Of a DNA stretch of 64,000 nucleotides, positions 39,135 through 47,666 are shown piece by piece. Source of the stretch: Owenweeksia hongkongensis DSM 17368 (GTDB lineage: Bacteria > Bacteroidota > Bacteroidia > Flavobacteriales > Schleiferiaceae). The DNA lies in the NCBI GenBank assembly GCA_945865885.1, contig CAMBEZ010000003.1:25345-89344 (forward strand), given 5' to 3'. How positions within the stretch are numbered: the stretch's first letter is position 1; each line of letters begins with the position of its first letter. The notes below the pieces were generated by a model. The model ran no database searches, was not told where the DNA came from, and saw only the letters and a list, made by a program, of their open reading frames with translations. The translations under genes were made by a program, and so were the position numbers.

Positions 39135-41312
39135 ATGCCTGACGGCTCCCCCACAGTACAGCACATCCTCCAAGATGTTTTTGGCTTTTCCCAGTTCCGC
39201 GGCCCCCAAGAGGAGATTGTGCAGCACGTCATGGACGGCAAAGACGCCTTTGTGGTGCTGCCCACCGGAGGAGGGAAGTCTTTGTGCTACCAACTGCCCG
39301 CATTGGCCCTTCCGGGAACCGCGATTGTGGTGTCTCCCTTGATTGCGTTGATGAAAAACCAGGTGGACGTCCTCCGTGGAACTACAGACGAGCCGGGAAT
39401 GGCCCACGTTTGGAACTCCACACTGAACAAGCGAGAAATGGTGGTGGTGCGGCAAGATTTACAGCGCGGCGTAACCAAACTTTTGTACGTTGCGCCGGAA
39501 TCGCTTACCAAAGAGGACAATATTGCTTTTTTGCGGTCGCTGAACATTTCTTTTTACGCCATCGACGAGGCACACTGCATTTCTGAGTGGGGGCACGATT
39601 TCCGACCGGAATACCGCAACCTCCGGGCGGCCATGCAGGAGATACAGGCAAAACCGGTCATTGCCTTGACCGCCACGGCAACCCCAAAAGTGCAGATCGA
39701 CATCCTCAAAACGTTGGGCATGGAGGGCGCCACGATCTTTGCTTCGTCGTTCAACCGGCCCAACCTCCAGTACGAGATTCGCCCCAAAGTGAATGTGGAG
39801 CGCGAAATCGTAAAGCTGCTTAAACAACACGACGGCCAAAGCGCTATTGTATATTGCCTCAGCCGTGCCAAAGTGGAGGAAATTTCGCAGCAACTCCAAG
39901 TCAACGGAATTCAGGCCATACCCTACCACGCCGGACTGGATTCCAACACCCGCGCCAAACACCAAGATTTGTTCCTGAACGAACACGTGAACGTGGTGGT
40001 GGCCACCATTGCGTTTGGCATGGGGATCGATAAACCAGACATTCGGCTCGTCATTCACCACGACATGCCCAAATCGCTAGAGTCCTACTACCAGGAAACC
40101 GGCCGCGGTGGGCGCGACGGGGGAGAAGGGCGGTGCGTGGCCTTTTACGCGTCCAAAGACATGGATAAGCTGGATAAATTTTTATCCAAAAAGCCCGTTT
40201 CTGAACAGGAAATTGGCAAGCAACTGCTCTTGGATGCGCAGGGGTACGCGGAAACCTCGCTGTGCCGGCGCCAGTACTTACTGCACTACTTTGGGGAAAA
40301 GTACACGGAGGAAAATTGCCGTGCGTGCGACAACTGTTTGTCCCCCCGGACGCGCGTTAACGTTCAGGAACACATCGAATGGGTTCTGGAGACGGTGGAG
40401 TTAGGACGCAAGCAATTCAAGGCACTCCAGGTGGTCAACACCCTTCTGGGAAACCTGACGGCCGTCCTCAAAACGTTTAACGCGCCCAGTTTGCCCACGT
40501 GGGGCCGCGGTAGTGCTTTTTCGGCATCGTATTGGCAAGATTTGGTGCGTCAAGCGCACGTAGAAGGGTTTCTTTACAAAGACATTGAAGCGTACGGAAT
40601 GCTCACCCTAACCGAGGAGGGACGCACCTTTTTGGACCGTCCCCAAGCGGTGTGGATGGCAGAATTTAAGGAGCCCGAAGACGGGGAAAGCGAGGCTTCT
40701 GGTGGGCGAACCATTGCACTGGACCCCATTATGTACGCGCAGTTGAAAGAGCTGACGCGGAGCTTGGCCAAAAAACACGGACTTCCCCCCTACGCGCTGT
40801 TTTCGGACCATTCCTTGAACGAAATGGCCACGGCATTCCCGTGCAGCGAAGAAGAATTGCGTTCCATCAGCGGGGTGGGCGAACACAAGGCCCGTAAATT
40901 TGGCGCCCCATTGGTGGCCGCCATCCGGGACTACGTGGCGGTCCATCAAATCGACCGTCCGTACGACGAAGTCATCAAGGCGGTTGGATCCAAGAACACG
41001 CAAAAGGTGTACATCATACAGAACATGGACCGTCGGGTGCCGCTGGCGGACATTGCGCGCTCCAAACAACTTTCCATGGGCGACCTGCTGGGTGTCTTGG
41101 AATTGATTGTGCAGTCCGGAACCAAAATCAACTTGCGGTACATGCTTCAAGAGCACTTTGACGAAGACAGCTTGGACCAAGTACTGGATTACTTCCGGGA
41201 AGATTCAGAAGATGGCGATATTCCCCAAGCCGTTAGGGACTTCGACGGTGTTTATTCTGAAGAGGAACTTCGCTTGGTCAAACTGCAGTTCCTGAGCGAA
41301 GTGGCGAGCTGA
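39135..41312 (+). CDS. recQ: ATP-dependent DNA helicase RecQ
   Basis: 725 residues from ATG 39135. Helicase motifs: FRGPQEEIVQHVMDGKD (motif 0), LPTGGGKSLCYQLPA (I), AIDEAHCISEWGHDFRPEY (II, DEAH plus aromatic loop), ALTATATPKV (III), VVVATIAFGMGIDKPDIRLV (V) and YYQETGRGGRDGGEG (VI). The RQC zinc site is C-x19-C-x2-C-x2-C-like (CRRQYLLHYFGE then CRACDNC), followed by a winged helix and one HRDC domain (LAKKHGLPPYALFSDHSLNE). The C-terminus is 100 residues longer than E. coli RecQ, typical for Bacteroidota. Confidence 0.97.
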   Translation: MPDGSPTVQHILQDVFGFSQFRGPQEEIVQHVMDGKDAFVVLPTGGGKSLCYQLPALALPGTAIVVSPLIALMKNQVDVLRGTTDEPGMAHVWNSTLNKREMVVVRQDLQRGVTKLLYVAPESLTKEDNIAFLRSLNISFYAIDEAHCISEWGHDFRPEYRNLRAAMQEIQAKPVIALTATATPKVQIDILKTLGMEGATIFASSFNRPNLQYEIRPKVNVEREIVKLLKQHDGQSAIVYCLSRAKVEEISQQLQVNGIQAIPYHAGLDSNTRAKHQDLFLNEHVNVVVATIAFGMGIDKPDIRLVIHHDMPKSLESYYQETGRGGRDGGEGRCVAFYASKDMDKLDKFLSKKPVSEQEIGKQLLLDAQGYAETSLCRRQYLLHYFGEKYTEENCRACDNCLSPRTRVNVQEHIEWVLETVELGRKQFKALQVVNTLLGNLTAVLKTFNAPSLPTWGRGSAFSASYWQDLVRQAHVEGFLYKDIEAYGMLTLTEEGRTFLDRPQAVWMAEFKEPEDGESEASGGRTIALDPIMYAQLKELTRSLAKKHGLPPYALFSDHSLNEMATAFPCSEEELRSISGVGEHKARKFGAPLVAAIRDYVAVHQIDRPYDEVIKAVGSKNTQKVYIIQNMDRRVPLADIARSKQLSMGDLLGVLELIVQSGTKINLRYMLQEHFDEDSLDQVLDYFREDSEDGDIPQAVRDFDGVYSEEELRLVKLQFLSEVAS

Positions 41313-41538
41313 CCCGCGGATACGCTTGAAAGGCGCGCAAGATGCGCAAATCCAAATCGTCTAAGGTTGGCGTGCCCAGAGGCTTGTCTGTTCCCGAAAG
41401 CGCACGAACCGCCAACCATTCTCCCAAAACGGGTTCCAATACTTCCAATAATTCAGCCTCAGCGGCGTGGGTAAGGTGCATCATGCGCAAGGTTTTACCC
41501 ATTAACGCAGCGCCGGCCGCTATTCGTATGCATCCCAA
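41278..41538 (-). CDS. Small protein of unknown function downstream of the sigma factor gene
   Basis: Up to 86 residues from TTG 41538; ATG 41502 would give 74. It lies 42 nt after the sigma-factor stop and overlaps the 3' end of convergent recQ by 35 nt. The sequence is Leu/Glu/Asp-rich and helical (THAAEAELLEVLEPVLGEWL, then LDDLDLRILRAFQAYP) with codon use like neighbouring genes. No family recognised; no membrane segment, so it is not an ordinary anti-sigma factor. Could be spurious. Confidence 0.5.
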   Translation of the reverse strand: MGCIRIAAGAALMGKTLRMMHLTHAAEAELLEVLEPVLGEWLAVRALSGTDKPLGTPTLDDLDLRILRAFQAYPRVSSPLRSGTAV

Positions 41539-41580
41539 AACTCCTTGGCTACAACCGCCTGTGCGCGGAATGGCTTGACG

Positions 41581-42159
41581 CTACGCCACCGCGGCCTCTG
41601 CGGCCATCTGCTTGCGCATGTTGATGAGCGCATAGCGCATGCGGCCCAGCGCCGTGTTGATGGAAACCCCCGTTTCGTCTGCGATTTCTTGGAAGGTCAA
41701 GTTGGCATAGATGCGCAAATGAACCACTTCGTACTGTTCCGTTGGCAAGGCGTGCATCCAGCGAACGGCGTCTGCATGCCATCCCTCCTGAACCGCCTTT
41801 TCTTCCGGATTGAGGGACTCTTCCTGGAGTTCCATCCACAGGGGCGACTCATCTTCCAAAGACACAGAGGATGATTTTTTGGCCCGACGAAAAGAGTCGG
41901 TTACAGCGTTTTGGGTGACGCGTGTCAACCAGCCGCCAAATTTGCCTTCGTCTTTGTAGCGGCCGTCCCGAAGCGTGTGCAAGACTTTGATCCACACCTC
42001 TTGGTACAGATCATCGGCCCAATCCCGGTCTTTGATTTTGGACAAAAGAGTGCGGTACACCGTGGTGCGGTGGCGCTGCAGCAACAATGAAAAAGATTGT
42101 TCGCACCCTTGGGCAGCGCGTTGGACCAACACGGAGTCGGTCGGAGCTTCTGTACTCAC
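41581..42159 (-). CDS. ECF-type RNA polymerase sigma factor
   Basis: 192 residues from GTG 42159. Region 2 is seen in RAAQGCEQSFSLLLQRHRTT and DWADDLYQEVWIKVLHTLRD with KFGGWLTRVTQNAVTDSFRR; region 4 in LPTEQYEVVHLRIYANLTFQ and EIADETGVSINTALGRMRYA (helix-turn-helix). The linker is acidic. The group resembles the SigW/RpoE-like stand-alone factors of Bacteroidota. No membrane anti-sigma gene is adjacent, only the small ORF at 41278. Target promoters cannot be inferred. Confidence 0.92.
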   Translation of the reverse strand: MSTEAPTDSVLVQRAAQGCEQSFSLLLQRHRTTVYRTLLSKIKDRDWADDLYQEVWIKVLHTLRDGRYKDEGKFGGWLTRVTQNAVTDSFRRAKKSSSVSLEDESPLWMELQEESLNPEEKAVQEGWHADAVRWMHALPTEQYEVVHLRIYANLTFQEIADETGVSINTALGRMRYALINMRKQMAAEAAVA

Positions 42160-42271
42160 GATTTAATTGTTTAAGAATGAATCGAGTACAGTTGCTGAAT
42201 AGGCGCTTGGGGTTGGGTGAATGAATTATTAACAGAACGAAAATAGGTTTTTTAAACGAATGCACAAGCGG

Positions 42272-42279
42272 TACCTTTG
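42272..42279 (+). promoter_or_regulatory. -7 promoter element (TACCTTTG) for uvrA copy 1
   Basis: Exact consensus ending 8 nt before the ATG, with a T-run at 42248-42253 near the -33 position. The remainder of the 128-bp sigma/uvrA divergent gap is A/T-rich with no other feature seen. Confidence 0.65.
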
Positions 42280-42287
42280 CATTTTGC

Positions 42288-45095
42288 ATGAAAAACCGCG
42301 TCGTCGAAATACAAGGAGCTCGCGTGCACAACCTGAAAAACGTGCACGTCACCTTCCCCCAGCGGGCGTTGGTGGTGTTCACGGGCGTGAGCGGATCGGG
42401 CAAGTCCTCGCTGGCGTTCGATACGTTGTATGCGGAGGGACAGCGTCGGTACGTGGAAAGCTTGAGCGCTTACGTGCGGCAATTTATGGGGCGTTTGGAC
42501 AAGCCGGACGTAGACGACATCAAGGGATTGTCTCCGGCGGTGGCCATTGAGCAAAAAGTAGCCTCCCGGAATCCGCGGTCTACCGTGGGCACCGCAACGG
42601 AAATTTACGATTACCTCAAGGTTTTGTTTGCGCGCATTGGGCGAACGTACAGTCCGGCAACCGGTGCGGAAGTTCGGAGGCATACCCCTATGGATGTTGT
42701 TCGGGCAGTGGAATCCGGGGTGCCCGGAGATCGGCTGCTCCTCACCTGCCCCCTGCCCACGGGCGATCGCCCGTTGGAGGTGGCGGCACCTCTGCTGCTC
42801 CAGCAAGGTTATGCCCGATTGTGGACGCCCAACGGCGTTTGCGCTTTGGATGATTTTGAGGCTTGGGCCGGCACCTCGTGGGAGGATGCGCGTTTGGTGG
42901 TGGACCGCTTGGTGGCAGGCCCATTGGATGAGGAGGCACAAAGTCGCGTTGCGGAATCCGCCCAAATAGCGTTTTTTGAAGGACACGGAACCGCTTTTTT
43001 GGTGCACCCCGACGGCAGCCAAACCGCCTTTTCCAGCCGGTTTGAGGCGGACGGCCAAACGTTTGAAGAACCTACCCCAAACCTGTTTGCGTTCAACAAT
43101 CCCGTGGGCGCCTGTCCCACGTGCGAAGGATTTGGATCCGTGCTGGGTATTGATCCGTTGTTGGTCGTACCCAATACGAAATTGTCTGTGTACGAAGACT
43201 GCATTGCACCGTGGAAGGGCGAGCGTATGGGCGAATGGAAGGATCAACTGCTTCTGGGAGCGCCCAAAGTGAATTTCCCCGTGCACCGGCCGTACCGCGA
43301 CTTAACCGATGCAGAACGAACCTTGCTGTGGAAGGGGTGTGCTCATTTTCAAGGTATTAATGCCTTTTTTGCGTACGTTGAATCCAAATCCTACAAAATC
43401 CAATACCGCGTGCTGCAAGCGCGCTATCGGGGCCGTACGGTTTGTTCTTCTTGCGGCGGCAGCCGTTTGAAGCCGGAGACCTACCACGTTAAAATCAACG
43501 GTACGTCTTTGCCGGAATTGCTGCAGTGGCCCTTGGACCGAGTACAGCAGTGGTTTGACGCACTGGTTCTTTCCAACTCCGACCAAAAATTAGCCGAACG
43601 TTTGCTTCAGGAAGTGCGGCAACGATTGGGTTACTTGGTCAATGTTGGCCTCCCCTACCTTACGCTTGCCCGCGCATCGGCCACACTTTCCGGTGGCGAG
43701 TCGCAACGTATTCAATTGGCCACTGGCCTGGGAAGTGCCCTGGTGGGTTCCCTGTACATTTTGGACGAGCCCAGCATTGGGTTGCACCCGCAAGACAGCG
43801 AAAAACTCCTGATCGTAGTGAAGGCCCTACGCGACGCCGGAAACACGGTGGTGGTGGTGGAGCACGACGACTTGTTCATGGAGCGAGCCGATTGGCTGGT
43901 GGATCTGGGGCCCAACGCGGGTTCCTTGGGCGGCGAAGTGGTTTATTCCGGTCCTCCGGCAGGCGTGGTTTCAGCAGCTCGAAGTTTGACGGGCGATTAC
44001 TTAACCGGCAGACGGGTGGTTCAGCGCCCCAACCGACGCGAACCGTCGGGCTTTCTGCACTTGACCGGTGCACGCGAGAACAATTTGAAGAACGTTTCCG
44101 TTGAGCTCCCATTGGGCTGCTTGTTGGTGGTTGCCGGCGTCAGCGGATCCGGGAAGAGCACGTTGATTCGGAAGATTGCGGTCCCTGCCGTAGAGCGAAA
44201 ATTGACCGGGTTCGGAGATAAACCGGGCCAGTATGACGCAATCGACGGCGATTTTCAGCAAATTCACAGCATCGAATTCATCGACCAGAACCCCATTGGG
44301 AAGTCCAGCCGGTCCAACCCCGTGACCTACCTCAAGGCGTACGACGACATTCGCAATTTGTACGCCGGTCAAAAATTAGCCGAGCTGCGCGGATTCAAAC
44401 CCAAGCACTTTTCATTCAACACGGAGGGCGGAAGGTGTGAAGTGTGCAAGGGCGATGGTCGTCTGACCATTGAGATGCAGTTTATGGCCGATGTTCACCT
44501 GGAGTGCGAGGCCTGCGGCGGCAAGCGTTTTGTAGACGATGTTTTGGAAGTGGAGTTCCACGGCAAAAACATCAACGACATCCTCACGATGACGGTGGAC
44601 GACGCTCGTGCATTTTTCTACGACAACGGCCAACCGAAAATAGCGGCTAAGCTTCAGCCGTTGGTGGAGGTAGGATTGGGCTATGTGCAGTTGGGACAAC
44701 CCAGCAGCACCCTTTCTGGCGGCGAGGCACAACGTGTGAAGCTGGCTTCCTTTTTAGCGCGCGGCGCTACGGCGGAAAAGGGATTGTTTGTGTTTGACGA
44801 GCCCACCACCGGTTTGCACCTGGACGATGTCCAAAAGTTGCTGGTGGCCATGGACCGCCTGTTGGAACTGGGCCATTCCATTTGGGTGGTGGAACACCAC
44901 CCGGCTTTTATGGAACAGGCAGACTGGCTCCTGGAATTAGGACCTGTAGGAGGAGACCAAGGCGGCGAGCTGCTGTATTCAGGGCCACCTGCAGGGATCC
45001 TTCAGGTAACCCATTCGCCGACGGGTGCTTTTTTGCGCACTAGAGGCGCAAAAAACGAAAAAGGCGCAGGAACTAAAAAATTTAACAAGCAGTAA
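42288..45095 (+). CDS. uvrA: Excinuclease ABC subunit A, copy 1 (paralogue type)
   Basis: 935 residues. First ATPase: [20 protein letters not shown], then signature LSGGESQRIQLATGLG and [18 protein letters not shown]. Second ATPase: [18 protein letters not shown] (near 620), [20 protein letters not shown] and VFDEPTTGLHLDDVQKLL. The second zinc module CEVCKGDGR...CEACGGKR is intact. The first zinc module is not: only CPTC remains, the upstream CxxC of E. coli UvrA being replaced by FSSRFEADG. This fits the second UvrA type that Bacteroidota carry beside the canonical one (60568-63441). It has its own promoter; damage specificity is unknown. Confidence 0.94.
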   Translation: MKNRVVEIQGARVHNLKNVHVTFPQRALVVFTGVSGSGKSSLAFDTLYAEGQRRYVESLSAYVRQFMGRLDKPDVDDIKGLSPAVAIEQKVASRNPRSTVGTATEIYDYLKVLFARIGRTYSPATGAEVRRHTPMDVVRAVESGVPGDRLLLTCPLPTGDRPLEVAAPLLLQQGYARLWTPNGVCALDDFEAWAGTSWEDARLVVDRLVAGPLDEEAQSRVAESAQIAFFEGHGTAFLVHPDGSQTAFSSRFEADGQTFEEPTPNLFAFNNPVGACPTCEGFGSVLGIDPLLVVPNTKLSVYEDCIAPWKGERMGEWKDQLLLGAPKVNFPVHRPYRDLTDAERTLLWKGCAHFQGINAFFAYVESKSYKIQYRVLQARYRGRTVCSSCGGSRLKPETYHVKINGTSLPELLQWPLDRVQQWFDALVLSNSDQKLAERLLQEVRQRLGYLVNVGLPYLTLARASATLSGGESQRIQLATGLGSALVGSLYILDEPSIGLHPQDSEKLLIVVKALRDAGNTVVVVEHDDLFMERADWLVDLGPNAGSLGGEVVYSGPPAGVVSAARSLTGDYLTGRRVVQRPNRREPSGFLHLTGARENNLKNVSVELPLGCLLVVAGVSGSGKSTLIRKIAVPAVERKLTGFGDKPGQYDAIDGDFQQIHSIEFIDQNPIGKSSRSNPVTYLKAYDDIRNLYAGQKLAELRGFKPKHFSFNTEGGRCEVCKGDGRLTIEMQFMADVHLECEACGGKRFVDDVLEVEFHGKNINDILTMTVDDARAFFYDNGQPKIAAKLQPLVEVGLGYVQLGQPSSTLSGGEAQRVKLASFLARGATAEKGLFVFDEPTTGLHLDDVQKLLVAMDRLLELGHSIWVVEHHPAFMEQADWLLELGPVGGDQGGELLYSGPPAGILQVTHSPTGAFLRTRGAKNEKGAGTKKFNKQ

Positions 45096-45129
45096 GCGTA
45101 GAAAGTACCATTTGTTACACGACAGACCT

Positions 45130-45137
45130 TAACTTTG
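45130..45137 (+). promoter_or_regulatory. Orphan -7 element (TAACTTTG) downstream of uvrA copy 1
   Basis: Exact TAnnTTTG in the 137-bp gap between convergent genes; TTTG at 45111-45114 lies 15 nt upstream. It points at no ORF but at a hairpin 46 nt further on. Confidence 0.4.
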
Positions 45138-45182
45138 TGGTAACCTTAGTGTTTCGGCGCTGGGTTATTGGTTTGGTGTGAG

Positions 45183-45211
45183 GCCGGGGCTTGTCCCCGG
45201 CTTCTGCATTT
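45183..45211 (+). terminator. Hairpin terminator downstream of uvrA copy 1
   Basis: Perfect 7-bp GC stem GCCGGGG/CCCCGGC (45183-45189, 45195-45201) with 5-nt loop; the T-run after it is weak (TTCTGCATTTT). It can end uvrA transcripts or a short RNA from 45130-45137. Confidence 0.65.
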
Positions 45212-45232
45212 TGGGCCTTTCCAAGCTTATCC

Positions 45233-46042
45233 TCAAGACTTTGATGCCTGCTGCTGTCGATCTACTTCGTAAAGCAAGACGGCCGCGCTTACGCTGACGT
45301 TTAGAGAATCTACCAAGCCGCGCATGGGGATTTTAACCCGCAACGCGTCTTTCTGGTTCCAGTCGGGCGCGAGCCCCCGATCTTCCGGCCCCACCACCAC
45401 GGCCACCGGCCCACTTAAGGAGGCCTGGGTATGCTCTTGGGTTGCCTCCAAATGACCCAAGACCAGCGTCAGTCCTTGTTCTTGAAGCCAAGTTCGGGCC
45501 TCCGAAGCACTGCAAACGGCCAGCGGAACACGAAACAATCCGCCCAAACTGTTCCGGGCCACTTGCGGATTCCAGGGGTCGCAAACGGGGTCCACCACCA
45601 AAACAGCATCCACACCAACGGCGTCCGCAGTTCGGAGCAATGCGCCCAAATTGCCCGGTTTTTCCGTTTCTACGGCAACCAGCACCAATCCACGTTGGGG
45701 GGAAGGCAATTGCGCCAAAGATGCTTCGGGTGCCTCAAAAACGGCCAAAACATTGTCCACACCGTCCCGAACCGCCAATTTCTCCCAGGCGGGCCCGCCC
45801 AATTCCACCAATACGCGACCGGGAATCCCCCACTGCTGCTGCAATGTTTGGGAGCTTAGCGCGGAGCCGGCGCGAACCGCCACGTGGCGCGGAACCCAAC
45901 CGCTCTGTAGTGCGCGCTCCACTTCCCGGAGACCTTCCACCACCACCACACCGGCTTTGCGCCGATCATTGGCCTTGGATTGCCACCGAGCCCACTCTTT
46001 TATGAGGGGATTTGCGGAGGAGTCGATGCGCTTGATTTCCAT
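45233..46042 (-). CDS. TrmH/SpoU-family RNA 2'-O-methyltransferase
   Basis: 269 residues from ATG 46042. The N-terminal substrate-binding domain (IDSSANPLIKEWARWQSKAN, RKAGVVVVEGLREVERAL) is followed by the SPOUT fold: VAVETEKPGNLGALLRTADA (family core N-P-G-N-L-G), SLGGLFRVPL, VVVGPEDRGLAPDW and VKIPMRGLVDSLNVSVSAAV. The family methylates ribose 2'-OH in rRNA or tRNA; the target nucleoside cannot be assigned. It is the last gene of the GH3-to-methyltransferase operon, 55 nt after the SUI1-like gene. Confidence 0.9.
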   Translation of the reverse strand: MEIKRIDSSANPLIKEWARWQSKANDRRKAGVVVVEGLREVERALQSGWVPRHVAVRAGSALSSQTLQQQWGIPGRVLVELGGPAWEKLAVRDGVDNVLAVFEAPEASLAQLPSPQRGLVLVAVETEKPGNLGALLRTADAVGVDAVLVVDPVCDPWNPQVARNSLGGLFRVPLAVCSASEARTWLQEQGLTLVLGHLEATQEHTQASLSGPVAVVVGPEDRGLAPDWNQKDALRVKIPMRGLVDSLNVSVSAAVLLYEVDRQQQASKS

Positions 46043-46097
46043 GGTTTTTATGCTGAATTTAGTACTCCGGGGAATGCTTTTTTTGGACCGGGCGTTT

Positions 46098-46499
46098 TTA
46101 ACCGCCAATGCGCTTGGTGCGGAAACCCCATTTTTTTAATTGGGCCTCCACGGCGGTGCGCACGTCCCCTTGAAGCAAAGCCCAGGTTCCTTCTACTGAA
46201 CCGCCCACTCCACAGTGGGTCTTGAGTTTTTTGACCCACTGGGCAGCCGCTTCGCGGCCTCCATCGGCTGCATCAAAATCCACAAATTCCAAGGTGGTCA
46301 CGGTTTTTCCAGCGCGGCCCTTTTTCTCGTACCCAATGTGTACCCAGCCGCGCAGGGCTTCGCCCTCCGCATTCGGTTCCTCATCCGAACCAATTGCAGA
46401 ATTGGGATCCGGGGTGTACCCCCCTAATGCTTGGGATAAGGCAGACGCAAAGGGATTTTCTGCAGAAGGCCCGCTGGAAACAACGCTCTTTTTCGCCAT
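46098..46499 (-). CDS. SUI1/eIF1-like translation factor (YciH type)
   Basis: 133 residues. A variable low-complexity N-terminus (to about 45) precedes the SUI1 domain: GYEKKGRAGKTVTTLEFVDF, QWVKKLKTHCGVGGSVEGTW, LLQGDVRTAVEAQLKKWGFR. The basic KGRxGKTVT loop and the CGxGGS(V) turn are the family's signature. Bacterial YciH proteins may proof-read start selection; this is of interest in a genome with few Shine-Dalgarno sequences. 12 nt behind bshA. Confidence 0.93.
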   Translation of the reverse strand: MAKKSVVSSGPSAENPFASALSQALGGYTPDPNSAIGSDEEPNAEGEALRGWVHIGYEKKGRAGKTVTTLEFVDFDAADGGREAAAQWVKKLKTHCGVGGSVEGTWALLQGDVRTAVEAQLKKWGFRTKRIGG

Positions 46500-46511
46500 C
46501 TCAACAAGGTT

Positions 46512-47666
46512 TTAGCCGAACTTTTTTTCGTGCATTCGCTCCTGCGCCGCTTCTACCAAAGGAAGATAGACGTCGTAGTACTGCTTGGCTACGTTCTCAA
46601 TGGCAAATTCGCTGGCCCGCAAACGAGCAGCTGCCGAAAAACGTGCCGCCAATGCCGGATCGGTTAGAATGCGGATGGACTGCTCCGCCATCGCGGCCAC
46701 ATCGCCTACCGGTGCCGTTAAACCGGTGATGCCGTTTTGCACCACCTCACAAATGCCACCGGCTTGCGAGGCAACCACGGGCACCCCCGCGGCCATGGCC
46801 TCCAATGCCGCAAGGCCAAAACTCTCCATTTCCGACGGTAGTAAAAAGAGATCTGCCTGCACCAAAATCTGCTCCACGTCGACCATTTTGCCCAAAAACA
46901 CAACGTCTTTTTCCAGGCCCAATTCTCGAACCCGATTTTCCGCCGGTTCCCGTTCGGGTCCGTCGCCCACCATCACGAGTTTGGAACGTACTTGGGCGTG
47001 GACGCGGGCAAAAATCTCAACAACGTCCCCAATGCGTTTCACTTTGCGAAAGTTGCTGACGTGCACCACTACTTTTTGATCCGAAGCAGCTAAATGGGCC
47101 CGAAGTGCGGCGTCGGGTTGTCCGTAACGCTCCATTTCCACAAAGTTGGGAATGACCTGAATGGGACGCTTGATTTCAAATAAATCAATGGTTTCGCGGC
47201 GAAGACTTTCCGAAACGGCCGTTACCGCGTCCGAATGCTCAATACTGAACGTTACGGCCGGAGAATAAGAAGGATTGCGTCCCACCAGCGTAATGTCCGT
47301 TCCGTGCAAGGTGGTCACCACCGGAATGTGGATGCCGCGGTCCGCTAAAATTTGTTTGGCCATGTAGGCCGCATACGCGTGCGGGATAGCGTAGTGCACG
47401 TGCAGCAAGTCCAGCTTTTCCCGAACCACGGTGTCTACCATTTTGCTGGACAAAGCCAACTCGTATGGTTGGTACTGAAACAAGGGATAGTCGTGCACGT
47501 TGACCTCGTGGTAGAAAATATTGCCTTGGAGCATGTCCAAGCGAACCGGCTGGCTGTAGGTGATGAAGTGCACCTCACACCCATGGCGCGCCATCCAAGA
47601 CCCCAATTCCGTGGCCACTACACCACTGCCCCCAAAGGTGGGGTAACAAACGATGCCTATTTTCAT
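46512..47666 (-). CDS. bshA: N-acetyl-alpha-D-glucosaminyl L-malate synthase (bacillithiol)
   Basis: 384 residues from ATG 47666, overlapping the MORN gene stop by 4 nt. A GT-B family 4 glycosyltransferase with the BshA-specific start MKIGIVCYPTFGGSGVVATE, LLHVHYAIPHAYAAYMAKQI, TTLHGTDITLVGRNPSYSPA, VHVSNFRKVKRIGDV and the donor-site LLPSEMESFGLAALEAMAAG. It joins GlcNAc from UDP-GlcNAc to L-malate, the first step of bacillithiol synthesis. bshB and bshC are not in the window; ytxJ (18913-19242) is a likely user of the product. Confidence 0.97.
   Translation of the reverse strand: MKIGIVCYPTFGGSGVVATELGSWMARHGCEVHFITYSQPVRLDMLQGNIFYHEVNVHDYPLFQYQPYELALSSKMVDTVVREKLDLLHVHYAIPHAYAAYMAKQILADRGIHIPVVTTLHGTDITLVGRNPSYSPAVTFSIEHSDAVTAVSESLRRETIDLFEIKRPIQVIPNFVEMERYGQPDAALRAHLAASDQKVVVHVSNFRKVKRIGDVVEIFARVHAQVRSKLVMVGDGPEREPAENRVRELGLEKDVVFLGKMVDVEQILVQADLFLLPSEMESFGLAALEAMAAGVPVVASQAGGICEVVQNGITGLTAPVGDVAAMAEQSIRILTDPALAARFSAAARLRASEFAIENVAKQYYDVYLPLVEAAQERMHEKKFG

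Noticed and set aside
41278..41538. Anti-sigma factor for the adjacent ECF sigma factor
   Set aside because: There is no membrane helix or zinc-binding anti-sigma motif; it is kept only as an unknown ORF.
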